DNA from: Janthinobacterium sp. LM6
Lineage (GTDB): Bacteria > Pseudomonadota > Gammaproteobacteria > Burkholderiales > Burkholderiaceae_D
DNA length: 64,000 nucleotides
Assembly (NCBI RefSeq): GCF_002002885.1
Contig: NZ_CP019510.1
Location: 558,001-622,000, forward strand
Direction: 5' to 3'
Position numbers and translations under genes: made by a program. Positions 62,799 to 64,000 of this stretch are shown piece after piece. How positions within the stretch are numbered: position 1 is the first letter of the stretch; every line of letters begins with the position of its first letter. Under the pieces are notes generated by a model. The model saw nothing but the letters and a program-made list of their open reading frames with translations, had not been told where the DNA came from and did not search any database.

Positions 62799-63476
62799 TC
62801 AGGCAGGCGAGCCGGCGCGCAGCGCGGCCAGGGCGGCGCTGGCCGTGGCGCCGATGTGCACGAGGAAGTCCGTGCCCATGCTGGACGTAAAACGTTCGCT
62901 GTCGGGCGAACCGAGCACCAGCAAGCCGAAGGTGCCCGTGGTGTTCGGGGCGCGCAGGGCGATCATGACGGTCGATTCGATCTTATCGGCCTGCAACCAG
63001 TGCACGGCTTCGAAATCGCGGTTGCTGCCGCAGTACGGCGCTTGCAGGCTGTTGGCGAACATGCGCACATCGGCCGTGACATCTTCCGTGAACCAGCCGT
63101 TGGCGTGTTCCGGCAGCACTTGCCACAGGCGCAGGCTGACGTAGGGCACGTCGAAATTGCTTTGCAAGGCGTCGACCAGCACGCGCGGCATGTCCGCATC
63201 GTTGCGCACTTGCAGCATGGCCTGGTTCCAGCCGTGGAATTTGCTGGCGATGTCGCCATTTTCCTCGGCCAGGCGGCTCAGCTTGGACATGCGCAGTTCC
63301 AGCGCCTTGTACTTGTCGCGCATCACTTCCATCTGCCGCTCCTGCAGCGAGATGGTGCGTCCCGTCAGCGGGCTGCTCAGCTTGACCTCACCGAGCAGGA
63401 CGGTATGCTCTTCGAAGAAATTCGGGTGCTCGCTCAGGTACTGGGCGACGGTGCTGGAATCGAGTGTGGCGGTCAT
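62799..63476 (-). CDS. DUF484 family protein
   Basis: 225 residues. N-terminal YLSEHPNFFEEHTVLLGEVK, then a coiled coil about 30-70 and a GAF-like domain about 85-220 (FGLLVLGSPDSERFTSSMGTDFL). Usually encoded directly before xerC. Molecular role not known. Confidence 0.92.
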   Translation of the reverse strand: MTATLDSSTVAQYLSEHPNFFEEHTVLLGEVKLSSPLTGRTISLQERQMEVMRDKYKALELRMSKLSRLAEENGDIASKFHGWNQAMLQVRNDADMPRVLVDALQSNFDVPYVSLRLWQVLPEHANGWFTEDVTADVRMFANSLQAPYCGSNRDFEAVHWLQADKIESTVMIALRAPNTTGTFGLLVLGSPDSERFTSSMGTDFLVHIGATASAALAALRAGSPA

Positions 63477-63577
63477 TGAGAATATCTGTCAGTGAAAGTT
63501 GAACACTTCATTCTAACCGAGAGTGCGGCGGCATAGGCGCAAAGGGGACGGCGCCTATGCATTTTCCGTGCGCGCAT

Positions 63578-63606
63578 GAAAAAAGCGGCATGGTTGCCCA
63601 TGCCGC
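63578..63606 (-). terminator. Terminator of the porin gene
   Basis: GCGGCATGG and CCATGCCGC pair over 9 bp with a four-base loop (63585-63606), followed on the minus strand by six Ts. Confidence 0.85.
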
Positions 63607-63655
63607 CTTGCATTCTTAGCTCAGCAATCACCCGCGGAGGGTGACTGGCCGGCCA

Positions 63656-64000
63656 TTAGAAGTTGTGATGTACGCCCAGGCCGATGTAGGTGATCGACGT
63701 TGCTGCTTTGCGGTTCGAGATGTCCGCGTACAGGTAGGTGCGCTTCGACAGGTTGTAGTCGTAGCCCAGCGATGCCTGCTTGGTTTTGGTTACGCCGTCC
63801 GGCGTTTTTTGACCGTAGCCAGCGCGAACCTTGCCTGGGCCGACGTCGTAGTTGGCGCCAACCAGCCATGCTTTGGTGTCGGTGTTGATGATCTTGAAGT
63901 TGCCATCATCCTGATGCTGGTACGACGCCATCAGTTTCAGTTCCGTTACCGGATTGAACGATGCTGCAACCGACCACAGCTTGGCTTGCAGGCCATTGCG
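63656..64000 (-). CDS. C-terminal part of a Gram-negative porin (gene runs past the window)
   Basis: The last 114 residues are readable, ending with a terminal Phe (GLGVHHNF). Beta-strand repeats include VAASFNPVTELKLMASYQHQ, AWLVGANYDVGPGKVRAGYG and ASLGYDYNLSKRTYLYADIS. These match the general trimeric porin family (porin_4) of Betaproteobacteria. The N-terminus lies beyond base 64000. The terminator follows immediately. Confidence 0.92.
   Translation of the reverse strand, partial: RNGLQAKLWSVAASFNPVTELKLMASYQHQDDGNFKIINTDTKAWLVGANYDVGPGKVRAGYGQKTPDGVTKTKQASLGYDYNLSKRTYLYADISNRKAATSITYIGLGVHHNF

Overview
This window looks like chromosomal DNA of a high-GC betaproteobacterium. I place it in the Oxalobacteraceae (Burkholderiales), most likely Janthinobacterium or a close relative. 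This is inferred from gene content and order: secB-grxC-rhodanese next to gpmA, envC-like and ctpA genes, hslVU, dksA next to a CobW-type GTPase, a PEP-CTERM protein and a Gram-negative porin. No database search was possible.

Layout. 1-9270: the end of an upstream gene, a small coiled-coil protein, a LacI-type regulator, a fused indolepyruvate ferredoxin oxidoreductase, a LysR regulator, an HD-GYP phosphodiesterase and a GGDEF cyclase. 9752-22872: a complete Tad/Flp pilus locus (flp, cpaA, an AAA+ ATPase, cpaB, cpaC, a small lipoprotein, tadG-like, two tadE-like genes, cpaE, cpaF, tadB, tadC, tadD). Two opposed c-di-GMP enzymes lie just upstream. 22923-25217: a PEP-CTERM protein, two small unknown proteins and a dodecin. 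25529-27063: an AT-richer island with a Panacea-domain antitoxin gene overlapping a candidate toxin gene, then a tRNA-Thr. 27090-31395: sspB, sspA and the cytochrome bc1 operon (petA-petB-petC), all on the minus strand. 31809-42263: housekeeping genes (mscL, a DegS-like protease, DUF2461, cupin, gpsA, SH3 protein, secB, grxC, rhodanese, gpmA, envC-like, ctpA, moeB). 42357-53316: a type II secretion operon in the order G-H-I-J-K-L-M-N-D-E-F-C, followed by a patatin/beta-barrel phospholipase. 55609-64000: an XRE-type regulator, an outer-membrane barrel protein, a 64-residue protein, hslU, hslV, dksA, a CobW GTPase, xerC, a DUF484 gene and the 3' end of a porin gene.

How it works together. Three surface machines dominate: Tad pili, type II secretion, and a probable self-secreting lipase. 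The two c-di-GMP enzymes beside the pilus locus suggest surface-attachment control. The housekeeping half is typical: respiration, protein quality control (HslUV, SspB, CtpA, DegS-like) and envelope maintenance.

Most unusual signals. (1) A near-consensus LexA box overlaps the -10 of a TTGACA promoter that reads into the Panacea toxin-antitoxin pair, which would make that module SOS-responsive. (2) An approximately 90-bp intergenic repeat occurs three times with CTGA/TCAG ends. (3) There are perfect palindromes in front of the indolepyruvate oxidoreductase gene and the type II secretion operon. (4) GspE has a shortened zinc finger. No CRISPR array, rRNA, insertion sequence or prophage was seen.
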